Positions 1 to 8,221 of a stretch of 64,000 bases of DNA are shown piece by piece. Position numbers and translations under genes: made by a program. The stretch covers positions 248,001 to 312,000 of the forward strand of contig LJCX01000024.1 in NCBI GenBank assembly GCA_001298545.1. The letters run 5' to 3'. How positions within the stretch are numbered: position 1 is the first letter of the stretch; every line of letters begins with the position of its first letter. The notes under the pieces are model-generated. The model had not been told where the DNA came from and made no database searches. It saw only the letters and a program-made list of their open reading frames with translations. This DNA is from Actinobacteria bacterium OV320. GTDB taxonomy: Bacteria; Actinomycetota; Actinomycetes; Streptomycetales; Streptomycetaceae.

Positions 1-490
1 ACAGGTATTCGTTGGCCGGCTTCACACCCAGGCCGACCTCGGTCGCGATCATGAAGGGCCGCAGGTAGAGGGACTCCTCACCGCCGTGCGCGGGCACCCA
101 GTCCTTGTCCTGGCCGACGAGCGCGTCGCACGCCTCGATGAACGTCTCCACCGGCAGCTCGGGCATGGCCAGGCGGCGGGCCGAGCGCTGGAAGCGCTTG
201 GCGTTCTGGTCCGGGCGGAAGGTGGCGACCGACCCGTCGGGGCGGCGGTACGCCTTCAGGCCCTCGAAGATCTCCTGCGCGTAGTGCAGGACGTTGGTGG
301 CCGGGTCGAGGGGGATCGGCGCGTACGGAACGAGCTGACCGTCGTGCCAGCCGCGGCCCTCGGTCCACTTGATCGTCACCATGTGGTCGGTGAAGTGGCG
401 GCCGAACCCGGGGTTCGCCAGGATCGCCTGCCGCTCGGCTGCGGAGGTGGGACTGGCGGAGGGCTTGAGCTCGATCGTGGGCGTCGTCAT
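1..490 (-). CDS. ilvE: Branched-chain amino acid aminotransferase (partial, N-terminal part)
   Basis: The gene runs off the left edge, so only about the first 163 residues are visible. They begin [14 protein letters not shown] and carry the class IV aminotransferase N-terminal pattern: [20 protein letters not shown], then [17 protein letters not shown]. The family transfers an amino group between glutamate and the 2-keto acids of Leu, Ile and Val in the cytoplasm, using PLP. The PLP lysine lies beyond the edge. The ATG at 490-488 is the natural start. leuB lies upstream on the same strand about 325 bases away, separated by a strong terminator, so the two are probably separate transcripts. Identification rests on recognised sequence and leuB neighbourhood. 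Confidence 0.93.
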   Translation of the reverse strand, partial: MTTPTIELKPSASPTSAAERQAILANPGFGRHFTDHMVTIKWTEGRGWHDGQLVPYAPIPLDPATNVLHYAQEIFEGLKAYRRPDGSVATFRPDQNAKRFQRSARRLAMPELPVETFIEACDALVGQDKDWVPAHGGEESLYLRPFMIATEVGLGVKPANEYL

Positions 491-546
491 GAGTAGCTGT
501 CCTTCGCTTCCTGGCGAGCGTCTGGGCCACCCCGCGTCTTTCGGCC

Positions 547-570
547 GGGGGTCCGGGGGTTGTCCCCCGG
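547..570. repeat. Dispersed intergenic hairpin element in the ilvE-leuB gap
   Basis: A GC-only hairpin, CCGGGGG-TTGT-CCCCCGG (553-570), preceded by GGGGGT. The same element in the other orientation, with a slightly different loop, occurs at 7242-7260 between pruA and putA. The rest of the 491-814 gap holds no gene that I can support; it should contain the ilvE promoter, but I could not assign one. Confidence 0.5.
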
Positions 571-756
571 AAGATGCAGCACCGGTTGTAGTGACGGGGC
601 CGCGCTCACGCCCGTACGGCCAGTGGCCGGTGCCAGGACGTCCGAGCATTCCCTCATACCGCGGCTCCACGTTCGATTATCGCAAGCGGCGGACGAGGGC
701 CAAAACGGCGTGAATGAGACCCAGGGTTGATGGTGGCACCCGGCGGGGGACATGCG

Positions 757-791
757 GAAGCCGCCGGGTGCGGATGCGACCCGGCGGCTTC
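757..791 (-). terminator. Terminator downstream of leuB
   Basis: A perfect 13-bp inverted repeat: GAAGCCGCCGGGT (757-769), a 9-base loop, then ACCCGGCGGCTTC (779-791). It begins 24 bases past the leuB stop codon. There is no long U tract, as is usual for actinomycete terminators. Confidence 0.8.
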
Positions 792-814
792 GAGAGGTTT
801 CGCGCAGCGCGGGG

Positions 815-1858
815 TCAGCCGGCTACGCGTACGGCGAGCGCGTCACCGATCTCGGAGGTGCTGCGCGCGGGCAGCGAGCCGCGCTCCTCCAGGTCGACGG
901 AGACGGCCTCCTCGATGCGGACCGCCTCGGCGTCGTAGCCGAGGTGGCGCAGCAGCAGGGCGACGGACAGGACCGTGGCGGTGGGGTCGGCCTTGCCCTG
1001 GCCGGCGATGTCCGGGGCCGAGCCGTGCACCGGCTCGAACATGGACGGGAACTCGCCGGACGGGTTGATGTTCCCGCTCGCGGCGACGCCGATACCGCCG
1101 GAGACGGCCGCGGCGAGGTCGGTGATGATGTCGCCGAAGAGGTTGTCGGTGACGATGACGTCGAAGCGCGCGGGGTCCGTGACGAGGTAGATCGTCGCGG
1201 CGTCCACGTGGATGTAGTCCGTGGTGACGTCGGGGAACTCCTCGGCCACCCGGTTGAACACGTTCGTCCAGAGGTGACCGGCGAAGGCCAGCACGTTGTT
1301 CTTGTGGACCAGCGTGAGCTTCTTGCGGGGGCGGGCCTGGGCACGGGCGAAGGCGTCCCGGACCACGCGCTCGACCCCGAAGGCCGTGTTCACGGAGACC
1401 TCGGTGGCGACCTCGTGCGGGGTGCCCTTGCGGATCGTGCCGCCGTTGCCTGTGTACGGGCCCTCGGTGCCCTCGCGGACCACGATGAAGTCGATCTCGG
1501 GCTGGCCGGCCAGCGGGGTGGCGACGCCCGGGAGGAGCTTCGACGGACGCAGGTTGACGTGGTGGTCGAAGAGGAAGCGCAGCTTGAGCAGGAAACCCCG
1601 CTCCAGGACGCCGGAGGGGACGCTCGGGTCGCCGATCGCGCCGAGCAGGATGGCGTCGTGCCGCTTGAGCGCCTCGGCGTCCGCGTCGGTGAGGGTCTCA
1701 CCGGTGGCGTGGTAGCGCCGGGCGCCGAAGTCGTACTCCTCGGTCTCCAGCTTCACATCCTGCGGGAGGACGGCGGAGAGGACCTTGAGACCTTCGGCCA
1801 CGACCTCCTGGCCGATGCCGTCACCGGGAATCACTGCGAGATTGAGGCTGCGAGACAT
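815..1858 (-). CDS. leuB: 3-isopropylmalate dehydrogenase
   Basis: A protein of 347 residues beginning [19 protein letters not shown]. It catalyses the NAD-dependent oxidative decarboxylation of 3-isopropylmalate to 2-oxoisocaproate, the third step of leucine synthesis, in the cytoplasm. Family marks are the N-terminal PGDGIG loop, the metal/substrate segment [14 protein letters not shown] near residues 236-250 and the NAD-binding [14 protein letters not shown] near 275-288. The reading frame stays open upstream to about 2095, but the ATG at 1858 matches the family N-terminus and length. The gene is followed by a strong hairpin (757-791). Two hairpins at 1978-2030 separate it from the small upstream gene, so its promoter should lie within about 1859-1977. 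Confidence 0.95.
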   Translation of the reverse strand: MSRSLNLAVIPGDGIGQEVVAEGLKVLSAVLPQDVKLETEEYDFGARRYHATGETLTDADAEALKRHDAILLGAIGDPSVPSGVLERGFLLKLRFLFDHHVNLRPSKLLPGVATPLAGQPEIDFIVVREGTEGPYTGNGGTIRKGTPHEVATEVSVNTAFGVERVVRDAFARAQARPRKKLTLVHKNNVLAFAGHLWTNVFNRVAEEFPDVTTDYIHVDAATIYLVTDPARFDVIVTDNLFGDIITDLAAAVSGGIGVAASGNINPSGEFPSMFEPVHGSAPDIAGQGKADPTATVLSVALLLRHLGYDAEAVRIEEAVSVDLEERGSLPARSTSEIGDALAVRVAG

Positions 1859-1977
1859 ACGGGAACCGTACTCCTCGTCCCAGGGGATGACATGGACCGT
1901 CCGCCATACGGACAGAGAAGTCGCGGCGCGCACCGGGCGGCACGGACCTGCGATGTCGTGCCGGGTCGAGGTGCGAC

Positions 1978-2030
1978 GCGGGTCCCGAAGTCCCGTTCGG
2001 GGCCCGCGCCGCACCCCGTGCGGGTGCGGC
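1978..2030 (-). terminator. Double hairpin between the small gene and leuB
   Basis: There are two adjacent stems. The first pairs 1978-1989 with 1996-2007 (11 of 12 pairs; arms GCGGGTCCCGAA and TTCGGGGCCCGC). The second pairs GCCGCACC (2008-2015) with GGTGCGGC (2023-2030). They lie just past the stop of the 43-residue gene and probably end its transcript before leuB. Confidence 0.65.
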
Positions 2031-2066
2031 TCCCGGGCTGCGGGGCGGCTCGGCTCAGTGGCCCGT

Positions 2067-2198
2067 TCAGTGGCCGGTCTCGCCGCCGTTGTCACGGCGG
2101 TCGAGGGCGCGCTGGAGCGCCGCTGCGGCGTTCTTCCGGTCGGACTCGCTCGTACGGGAGATGTGGCGGACTCGGCGGCTGACGGTCGTCTCGGCCAT
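2067..2198 (-). CDS. Small 43-residue protein of unknown function
   Basis: The reading frame [20 protein letters not shown]... ends in GGETGH. It is preceded by a clear ribosome binding site (GAAGGAGTC, about 9 bases before the ATG), which is why I call it a gene. The product is small, basic in its first half and predicted helical ([12 protein letters not shown]), without signal peptide or membrane segment. It sits upstream of leuB on the same strand and is followed by two hairpins, so it looks monocistronic. I recognise no domain and assign no function. I have an impression that similar short proteins occur beside leuB in other Streptomyces, but this was not verified. Confidence 0.7.
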   Translation of the reverse strand: MAETTVSRRVRHISRTSESDRKNAAAALQRALDRRDNGGETGH

Positions 2199-2418
2199 GA
2201 GAAATCGACTCCTTCGAATTCCAGGGAGTGCGGAAGGGGGTTTCGAGACGCCGGATGGGGCGGGGAGCGGGCCGCAGGGGTTGCCTGCGCGGGGCCCGGC
2301 TCACGACCGCCATTCGCTTGGTCGAGCGAGACGTTCGGCTCCTACAAAGCTAAGGGAGGAGCACGCGCCTGTCTCTACAATTACTCGGACTTCCTACTAT
2401 CTGAGACGGCCCCCCGGG

Positions 2419-3327
2419 TCACCCGGTGCCGACCTGCGGTTTCGCGAACGATCTCAACTCCCGGACGAGCGCCCGGACGGCCGCGGTCGCGGCCAGCTCC
2501 GGGGTGGTGACATAGCCGACCTGACGGGTGGGCCGCTCCGGGCCGAGGTCGGTGACCTCCGTCCCGAGGGGCGTCCGGGTGAGGGAGAGCGCGGGCATGA
2601 TCGCCATCCCCAGACCGCTGCTCACCATCGACAGCACCGCCCCGTCGTCCTCGGCGCGGACGGTCGCCGCGGGGATCCAGTCCTGCGCGGCCCACCACAC
2701 GCGCGTGTAGGACGAGCAGTTCTCCGTCCAGTCGACGAGCGGGAGGGAGCGCGGGTCGGCGTGACCCGCGGGGTGCACCAGCGCGTACGGCTCCTCCAGC
2801 AGCACGTCCCCGACCAGCTCCGGCGGGATCGGCGCACTGGTGCCGAAGGTGGCGATCCCGAGGTCGGCCCGCCCCTCGGCCACCGCGCCTGCCGTCCCCG
2901 GACCCACCTCCCGTACGACCGTCACGCTCGCCTCGATCCCCGGATGCCGCGCGGCCAGCCGCTCCAGGACGGGCGGCAGCAGATACAGGGCCGCGCTACG
3001 GAAGGCCGCGATGCGCAACGGTCCTTCGACCCGGCCCGTTCCGGCACCCGCAGCCCCGACCCCCCGTGTCTCGGCCACCAGGGTCTGGAGCATCCGCAGC
3101 ACGCGCCGGGCGTGGGCGACCGCGCGGGCGCCGGCCGGGGTGGGCCGGGCGCCGAACCGGCCGCGCTCGAACAGGACGACCCCCACCTTGCCCTCGATCC
3201 CGCGCACCGCGTGCGAGACGGCCGACTGGGTGGTCCCGAGCCGGGCGGCGGCGGCCGAGAAGCCCCCCTCGTCCGCGACGGCCACCAGAGTCCGCAACTC
3301 CTGCGGCGCGAGATCGACTGCGCTCAC
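2419..3327 (-). CDS. LysR-family transcriptional regulator
   Basis: A 302-residue protein from a GTG start (VSAVDLAPQELRTLVAVAD). It has an N-terminal winged helix-turn-helix (FSAAAARLGTTQSAVSHAVR, about residues 20-40) followed by a LysR substrate-binding region with the typical phrases PLRIAAFRSAALYLLPPVL and GRADLGIATFG. Upstream in-frame codons to 3486 do not fit the family start. It is divergent from the oxidoreductase at 3431 with a 103-base shared intergenic region carrying two nested palindromes, the usual LysR layout, so it probably controls that gene and itself. The inducer is unknown. About 90 bases next to its stop (near 2340-2405) are unusually AT-rich for this genome. Confidence 0.88.
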   Translation of the reverse strand: MSAVDLAPQELRTLVAVADEGGFSAAAARLGTTQSAVSHAVRGIEGKVGVVLFERGRFGARPTPAGARAVAHARRVLRMLQTLVAETRGVGAAGAGTGRVEGPLRIAAFRSAALYLLPPVLERLAARHPGIEASVTVVREVGPGTAGAVAEGRADLGIATFGTSAPIPPELVGDVLLEEPYALVHPAGHADPRSLPLVDWTENCSSYTRVWWAAQDWIPAATVRAEDDGAVLSMVSSGLGMAIMPALSLTRTPLGTEVTDLGPERPTRQVGYVTTPELAATAAVRALVRELRSFAKPQVGTG

Positions 3328-3347
3328 GCAAGGCCCCCACCTGCTGC

Positions 3348-3381
3348 CATGAGGGCGACTCATGGATCGCCCCGTTCCATG
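3348..3381. promoter_or_regulatory. Nested operator-like palindromes in the LysR/oxidoreductase gap
   Basis: There are two perfect 6-bp dyads sharing one arm: CATGAG-N5-CTCATG (3348-3364) and CATGGA-N9-TCCATG (3361-3381). They lie midway between the two divergent start codons (3327 and 3431), where LysR regulators normally bind. Confidence 0.55.
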
Positions 3382-3430
3382 AACGCAACCCTCTGCCCGC
3401 CGCCCGCATTCCTGCCTACGGTCCCCTCCC

Positions 3431-4435
3431 ATGACCAGCACCGCGCTCACCGTGCAGCAGACCGCCCGTCCGACCGGCTTCCCCACCCCCGGCCACTTCC
3501 GCTTCGCCGAGTCCCCGGTCCCGGAACCGGCTCCGGGGACGGCCCTGGTGGAGAACCTCTACTGGTCGGTCGACCCCTACCACCGCGAAATGATGGACGG
3601 CGACTTCGAGTTGAACGCCCCGCTGGAGGGACGCGCACTCGGCCGGATCGTCGCCACCCGCGATCCTGCGGCCCTCCCCGAGGGGGAGATCGTCTTCCAC
3701 CGCCGGGGCTGGCGCACCCACGCGGTGGTCCGCCCCGAGGAGGTCAGACGGCTCCCCCGGTACGAAGGGGTGCCGCTCTCCGCGTACTTGAGCCTCCTCG
3801 GCGGCACGGGCCTGACGGCCTACGTCGGCCTCACCCGCATCGCCCGGCTGCGTGAGGGCGAGGACCTGTTCGTCTCCGCGGCGGCGGGCGGGGTCGGCAC
3901 GGCCACGGGACGCTTCGCGCGGCTGCTCGGCGCGGGCCGGCTGATCGGCAGCGCGGGCACGGCGGAGAAGGTGCGGTACCTGACCCGGCAGGTCGGCTAC
4001 GACGCGGCCTTCGACTACCACGACGGCCCGGTCGCCGACCTGCTGGCGAAGGCCGCCCCCACCGGCGTCGACGTCTTCGTCGACAACGTGGGCGGCGAAC
4101 ACCTCGGGGCGGCGATCGGCGCGCTGCGGGAACGGGGGCGGGTGGTGCGCGTCGGCACGGTCGGGCAGTACAACACGCCCGACGCGCCGCCGGTGGTGTT
4201 CGACCACGCCGACATGGTGGAGAAGAGCCTGCGCATGGAGGGCTTCCTCGTGCGCGATCACCCGCACGTCCAGGAGGAGTTGTACGAGTTCGCCGTACCG
4301 CATCTGCTGAGCGGGGCACTGGCGCTGGACGAGACGGTGGTGGACGGGTTCGAGCGGATCGTGGACGCGTTCCTGCTGATGCTGCGCGGCGGGAACACGG
4401 GGAAGATCCTGGTGCGCCGGCAACCTAACCTCTAA
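3431..4435 (+). CDS. NADPH-dependent medium-chain oxidoreductase (alkenal/enone reductase type)
   Basis: A 334-residue protein of the zinc-free medium-chain dehydrogenase/reductase family, nearest to the CurA / leukotriene B4 12-hydroxydehydrogenase-like group. The family reduces the double bond of alpha,beta-unsaturated carbonyls with NADPH. Visible marks: N-terminal catalytic fold with LYWSVDPYHREMM (about 38-50), then the cofactor fold with LFVSAAAGGVGTATGRFARLLGA (about 146-168) and VFVDNVGGEHL (about 216-226). The zinc-ligand pattern of alcohol dehydrogenases is absent. It is transcribed away from the LysR gene, which is its likely regulator. The substrate cannot be told from sequence. 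Confidence 0.85.
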   Translation: MTSTALTVQQTARPTGFPTPGHFRFAESPVPEPAPGTALVENLYWSVDPYHREMMDGDFELNAPLEGRALGRIVATRDPAALPEGEIVFHRRGWRTHAVVRPEEVRRLPRYEGVPLSAYLSLLGGTGLTAYVGLTRIARLREGEDLFVSAAAGGVGTATGRFARLLGAGRLIGSAGTAEKVRYLTRQVGYDAAFDYHDGPVADLLAKAAPTGVDVFVDNVGGEHLGAAIGALRERGRVVRVGTVGQYNTPDAPPVVFDHADMVEKSLRMEGFLVRDHPHVQEELYEFAVPHLLSGALALDETVVDGFERIVDAFLLMLRGGNTGKILVRRQPNL

Positions 4436-4441
4436 AAGACT

Positions 4442-4455
4442 CTTGACCGGTTAAG
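4442..4455. promoter_or_regulatory. Palindrome upstream of the alpha/beta hydrolase gene
   Basis: CTTGACCGGTTAAG is palindromic in 12 of 14 positions and includes TTGACC, which could be a -35 box. No ribosome binding site is seen between it and the ATG at 4479, so a leaderless or near-leaderless transcript is possible. Confidence 0.35.
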
Positions 4456-4478
4456 CGATCGCATGGTGCACTCGTGTC

Positions 4479-5363
4479 ATGACCCTCCACGCCGACCGCC
4501 AGGTCCGTCACCGCACCACCACCGTCCGCGGCCACGAGGTGTACTACCGGGAGGCGGGCCCGGCCGACGCACCCGTCCTGCTGCTCCTGCACGGCTTCCC
4601 GAGCAGCTCCCACATGTTCCGCGACCTGATCCCGCTGCTCGCCGACAGCCATCGCGTCATCGCCCCCGACCACCTGGGCTTCGGCCGGTCGGCGGCGCCC
4701 GCCGACTTCCGGTACACCTTCGACGAACTGGCCGCCGTCACCGGCGAGTTCACCGAGCAGCTGGGCCTGAAGGAGTTCGCGCTCTACATCCAGGACTACG
4801 GCTCCCCCATCGGCCTGCGCCTCGCCCTCGCCCACCCTGAGCGGGTGACCGCGATCATCACGCAGAACGGCAACGCCTACGAGGAGGGGCTCGGGGCGCA
4901 GGCCTGGGCGCCGGTGCTGGCGCTGATCGCGGAGCGGACCCCGAAGACCGAGGCGCCGGTGCGGGAGATCAGCAGCCCGGACGGGATCAGGTGGCAGTAC
5001 CTGCACGGGGTTCCGCCGGAGCAGCAGGAGCTCGTGAGCCCCGACGCCTACGAGCACGACACGGCCCTCATGGCCCGGCCAGGCCAGCCGGAGATCCAGC
5101 TCGACCTGATCTCCGACTACGGCTCCAACTTCGCCCTCTACCCGGCCTTCCAGGAGTACTTCCGCAGCAGCCAGGTCCCGCTGCTGGCGGTCTGGGGCGC
5201 CGGCGACGAGATCTTCGTCCCGGCCGGCGCGCTCGCGTTCCGCCGCGACCTGCCCCGGGCGGAGGTGCACCTGCTGCCCACCGGACACTTCGCCCTGGAG
5301 ACACACGCGGGCCAGATCGCGGCGCTGATCGGCGACTTCCTCGGCCGCGCCGTCACCCGCTGA
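4479..5363 (+). CDS. Alpha/beta hydrolase (haloalkane dehalogenase / epoxide hydrolase-like)
   Basis: A 294-residue cytoplasmic hydrolase. The oxyanion-side motif HGFPSSSHMFRDLIP (about 34-48) and APDHLGFGRS are followed by the nucleophile elbow IQDYGSPIG (about 104-112). The residue at the nucleophile position is Asp, as in haloalkane dehalogenases and epoxide hydrolases, rather than Ser. The acid residue is probably in GAGDEIF and the catalytic His in PTGHFALETH near the C-terminus. The substrate is unknown. It follows the oxidoreductase gene on the same strand after 43 bases but has its own palindrome/promoter-like region. It ends in a bidirectional terminator. A tandem 12-base repeat (TGACGCACCCGC twice) overlaps its stop. 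Confidence 0.82.
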   Translation: MTLHADRQVRHRTTTVRGHEVYYREAGPADAPVLLLLHGFPSSSHMFRDLIPLLADSHRVIAPDHLGFGRSAAPADFRYTFDELAAVTGEFTEQLGLKEFALYIQDYGSPIGLRLALAHPERVTAIITQNGNAYEEGLGAQAWAPVLALIAERTPKTEAPVREISSPDGIRWQYLHGVPPEQQELVSPDAYEHDTALMARPGQPEIQLDLISDYGSNFALYPAFQEYFRSSQVPLLAVWGAGDEIFVPAGALAFRRDLPRAEVHLLPTGHFALETHAGQIAALIGDFLGRAVTR

Positions 5364-5396
5364 CGCACCCGCTGACGCACCCGCCGTCGGAGAACG

Positions 5397-5428
5397 GGAA
5401 GGGGCCGGGCAGTAGCCCGGCCCCTTCC
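5397..5428. terminator. Bidirectional terminator between the hydrolase and pruA
   Basis: A perfect 14-bp stem, GGAAGGGGCCGGGC (5397-5410), loop AGTA, then GCCCGGCCCCTTCC (5415-5428). It lies between two convergent genes and can serve both. Confidence 0.85.
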
Positions 5429-5460
5429 TCCGTCATGCTGTGCCGTCGTACGACGACGCG

Positions 5461-7101
5461 TCAGCCCATGTGCGGGTACGGGTAGTCGGTCGGCGCGACC
5501 AGCGTCTCCTTGATGGCGCGGGTCAGGGTCCAGCGCATCAGGTTCTGCGGCGCGCCGGCCTTGTCGTTGGTGCCGGAGGCGCGGCCGCCGCCGAACGGCT
5601 GCTGACCGACGACGGCGCCGGTCGACTTGTCGTTGATGTAGAAGTTGCCGGCCGCGTAGCGCAGCTTCTCCATCGTGTACGCGGCGGCCGCGCGGTCGCC
5701 GGAGATGACCGAGCCCGTCAGCGCGTAGTCCGACACCGACTCCATCTGGGTCAGCATCTCGTCGTACGCCTCGGCCGAGCTGTCGTCGTACACGTGCACG
5801 GCGAGGAAGGGGCCGAAGTACTCGGTCGTGAAGACCTCGTTCTCCGGGTCGGTGCACTCGACGACGGTCGGGCGGACGAAGTAGCCGACCGAGTCGTCGT
5901 AGGAGCCGCCCGCGACGATCGTGCAGGTCGGGTCCGCCTTCGCGCGGTCGATCGCCGCCTTGTTCTTGGCGAAGGACCGCTCGTCGATGACGGCGCCGAT
6001 GAAGTTCGTCAGGTCGGTGACGTCACCCATCGTGAGGTAGTCGACCTCGGCCGCGAACTCCTCCTTGAAGCCGGAGTTCCAGATCGACGCCGGGATGTAG
6101 GCCCGGGAGGTCGCGCTGCACTTCTGGCCCTGGTACTCGAAGGCGCCACGGGTGAGCGCCGTCTTCAGCACCGCGCGGTCCGCGCTCGGATGGGCAACGA
6201 CGAAGTCCTTGCCGCCGGTCTCACCGACCAGACGCGGGTAGGAGCGGTACTTCTCGATGTTGGCGCCGACCGTCTTCCACAGGTACTGGAAGGTCTTCGT
6301 CGAGCCGGTGAAGTGGATGCCGGCGAGGTCGCGGTGGTTCAGGGCCACCTCGGAGACCTCGATCCCGTCACCGGTGACCAGGTTGATGACGCCCTTGGGC
6401 AGCCCGGCCTCCTCCAGCAGCCGCATCAGCAGGACGGCCGCGTGGGTCTGCGTCGGGGACGGCTTCCACACGACCACGTTGCCCATCAGCGCGGGCGCGG
6501 TCGGCAGGTTGCCCGCGATGGCGGTGAAGTTGAAGGGCGTGATCGCGTAGACGAAGCCCTCGAGCGGGCGGTGGTCGAGGCGGTTCCAGACGCCCGGGGA
6601 GTTCGCCGGGGGCTGCTCGGCCAGGATCTGGCGGGCGTAGGCCACGTTGAAGCGCCAGAAGTCGACCAGCTCACAGGGACAGTCGATCTCCGCCTGCTGG
6701 GCGGTCTTCGACTGGCCGAGCATGGTGGAGGCGGCGAGCGTCTCGCGCCAGGGGCCGGCGAGCAGTTCGGCGGCGCGCAGGATGATCGCGGCGCGGTCGT
6801 CGAAGGACATCGCGCGCCAGGCGGGCGCGGCGGCGAGCGCCGCGTCGACGGCGTCCTGGGCGTCCTGCCGCGTGGCGTTGGCGTAGGTGCCGAGGCGGGC
6901 CTTGTGGTGGTGCGGCTGCACGACGTCGAAGCGCTCGCCGCCGCCCATCCGCTGCTCGCCGCCGATGGTGCAGGGCAGGTCGATCGGGTTGTCGGCCAGT
7001 TCCTTGAGCTGGGCCTCCAGCCGGGCGCGCTCCGGCGAGCCGGGGGCGTAGCCGTGCACCGGCTCGTTGACGGGGGTGGGGACCTGGGTTACCGCGTCCA
7101 T
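5461..7101 (-). CDS. pruA: 1-pyrroline-5-carboxylate dehydrogenase
   Basis: A 546-residue aldehyde dehydrogenase (MDAVTQVPTPVNEPVHGYAPG...). It oxidises L-glutamate 5-semialdehyde / 1-pyrroline-5-carboxylate to glutamate with NAD, the second step of proline breakdown. The catalytic Glu (VGETGGKDF, about residue 294) and Cys (GQKCSATSR, about residue 328) are both present, with the normal spacing. The full length fits the monofunctional Gram-positive/actinobacterial group 1 enzyme. It lies downstream of putA on the same strand across a 193-base gap holding a decayed piece of putA and a hairpin. It is probably induced with putA by the PucR-type regulator at 8403. The synonym rocA is also used. 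Confidence 0.94.
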   Translation of the reverse strand: MDAVTQVPTPVNEPVHGYAPGSPERARLEAQLKELADNPIDLPCTIGGEQRMGGGERFDVVQPHHHKARLGTYANATRQDAQDAVDAALAAAPAWRAMSFDDRAAIILRAAELLAGPWRETLAASTMLGQSKTAQQAEIDCPCELVDFWRFNVAYARQILAEQPPANSPGVWNRLDHRPLEGFVYAITPFNFTAIAGNLPTAPALMGNVVVWKPSPTQTHAAVLLMRLLEEAGLPKGVINLVTGDGIEVSEVALNHRDLAGIHFTGSTKTFQYLWKTVGANIEKYRSYPRLVGETGGKDFVVAHPSADRAVLKTALTRGAFEYQGQKCSATSRAYIPASIWNSGFKEEFAAEVDYLTMGDVTDLTNFIGAVIDERSFAKNKAAIDRAKADPTCTIVAGGSYDDSVGYFVRPTVVECTDPENEVFTTEYFGPFLAVHVYDDSSAEAYDEMLTQMESVSDYALTGSVISGDRAAAAYTMEKLRYAAGNFYINDKSTGAVVGQQPFGGGRASGTNDKAGAPQNLMRWTLTRAIKETLVAPTDYPYPHMG

Positions 7102-7150
7102 GTCTTCCGTTACTCCTTCTGAGCGGGTGTTTCGAGCGGGGGGTGCGGGC

Positions 7151-7230
7151 TCAGCCCTTGCTGATCATCGAACGGACATCAACGGACGAAGAACCGCGGG
7201 TCGGCCGGCTTCTCCGCGAACCGGCGCAGG
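7151..7230 (-). pseudogene. Decayed second copy of the putA 3' end
   Basis: On the minus strand this reads RRFAEKPADPRFFVR, closely matching RRLAEKPANLRFF at the C-terminus of the intact putA just upstream. A 10-base insertion that looks like a short tandem duplication (GTCCG/TTGATGTCCG) breaks the frame. Without it, the frame would continue to RSMISKG and a stop at 7151, parallel to the intact RSMLTRG end. This looks like the remnant of a tandem duplication or of replacement of putA by recombination. It is too short to encode anything functional. Confidence 0.6.
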
Positions 7231-7241
7231 CTGCGCCTTCC

Positions 7242-7260
7242 CCGGGGGACGACCCCCCGG
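7242..7260. repeat. Dispersed hairpin element in the putA-pruA gap
   Basis: CCGGGGG (7242-7248), a 5-base loop, then CCCCCGG (7254-7260), followed by GACCC. It is the inverted counterpart of the element at 547-570. It may also reduce read-through from putA into pruA. Confidence 0.5.
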
Positions 7261-7294
7261 ACCCTCGGCAGAAAAGCGGCGCAGGCATCGGCTG

Positions 7295-8221
7295 TCAGCC
7301 CCGGGTGAGCATGCTGCGGGCGAAAAAGCGCAGGTTGGCCGGCTTCTCCGCGAGCCGGCGCATGAAGTAGCCGTACCAGTCGGTGCCGTAGGCGGTGTAG
7401 ACCCGCATACGGTGCCCCTCGGCCGCCAGCCGCAGGTGCTCGTCGCCGCGGATGCCGTACAGCATCTGGAACTCGTACTCGTCCAGCTTGCGCCCGGCCT
7501 TGCGGGCGAGTTCCTGCGCGATGGAGATGAGGCGCGGGTCGTGGGACCCGATCATGGGGTACCCCTCGCCCTCCATCAGCGTGCGCAGGATCCGGACGTA
7601 CGCCTTGTCGATCTCGTGCTTCTGCTGGTAGGCGACCTCGGCGGGCTCCTTGTACGCGCCCTTCACGAGCCGTACCCGGCTGCCGCTCGCCGCAAGGCGG
7701 CGGGCGTCGGCCTCGGTGCGGAAGAGGTAGGCCTGGATGACACAGCCGGTCTGCGGGAAGTCCTTCCGCAGCTCCTCGTGGATGGCGAACATCGAGTCGA
7801 GGGTGGTGTGGTCCTCGGCGTCGAGGGTGACGGTGGTGCCGATGGCCGCGGCGGCCTCGACGACCGGGCGCACGTTGCCGAGGGCCAGCTCGTGGCCTCC
7901 CTCCAGCGCCTGGCCGAACATCGACAGCTTGACGGACATCTCGACCCGCTCGCCGAGCTCCAGCTCCGCGAGCCGGTCGATCAGCGCCAGGTAGGCGTCC
8001 CGGGCGGCGGCGGCCTGCTCGGGGGTGGTGATGTCCTCGCCGACGACGTCCATCGTCAGCTCCAGCCCCCCGGCGGTGAGCTCCTCGACGATCGGGACGA
8101 TGTCGTCGACCGTCTCACCGGGGATGAAGCGGTCCACGACCTGCTTCGTCACCGGGGCCGCCGAGATCAGGCGTCGCATCCGGTCGCTGCGCGAAGCGGC
8201 GAGAATCACGGGACCCAGCAC
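7295..8221 (-). CDS. putA: Proline dehydrogenase (monofunctional PRODH)
   Basis: A 308-residue protein from a GTG at 8221 preceded by a strong Shine-Dalgarno sequence (GGAGGTGCCCC). It oxidises L-proline to 1-pyrroline-5-carboxylate with FAD and passes electrons to the respiratory chain at the membrane. It is a single-domain PRODH barrel, as in Gram-positive bacteria, not the long PutA fusion of enterics. Characteristic segments are VEMSVKLSMFGQ, DAEDHTTLDSMF, RLVKGAYKEP and the C-terminal MRVYTAYGTDWYGYFMRRLAEKPANLRFF. An in-frame extension to 8338 lacks family similarity. It is divergent from the PucR-type regulator and upstream of pruA, with which it completes the conversion of proline to glutamate. 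Confidence 0.94.
   Translation of the reverse strand: MLGPVILAASRSDRMRRLISAAPVTKQVVDRFIPGETVDDIVPIVEELTAGGLELTMDVVGEDITTPEQAAAARDAYLALIDRLAELELGERVEMSVKLSMFGQALEGGHELALGNVRPVVEAAAAIGTTVTLDAEDHTTLDSMFAIHEELRKDFPQTGCVIQAYLFRTEADARRLAASGSRVRLVKGAYKEPAEVAYQQKHEIDKAYVRILRTLMEGEGYPMIGSHDPRLISIAQELARKAGRKLDEYEFQMLYGIRGDEHLRLAAEGHRMRVYTAYGTDWYGYFMRRLAEKPANLRFFARSMLTRG

Noticed and set aside
752..2182. Long open frame antisense to leuB
   Set aside because: It is a shadow of the GC-biased leuB codons: no family similarity, no ribosome site, and low-complexity Gly/Arg/Val/Asp translation.
2067..2198. Small gene as a leucine leader peptide for leuB
   Set aside because: Only one leucine in 43 residues, and it is followed by transcription-ending hairpins without a U-run or leader-like layout.
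5440..7122. Long open frame antisense to pruA
   Set aside because: Shadow of pruA with Arg/Gly/Val-rich translation; the pruA frame carries all family motifs.
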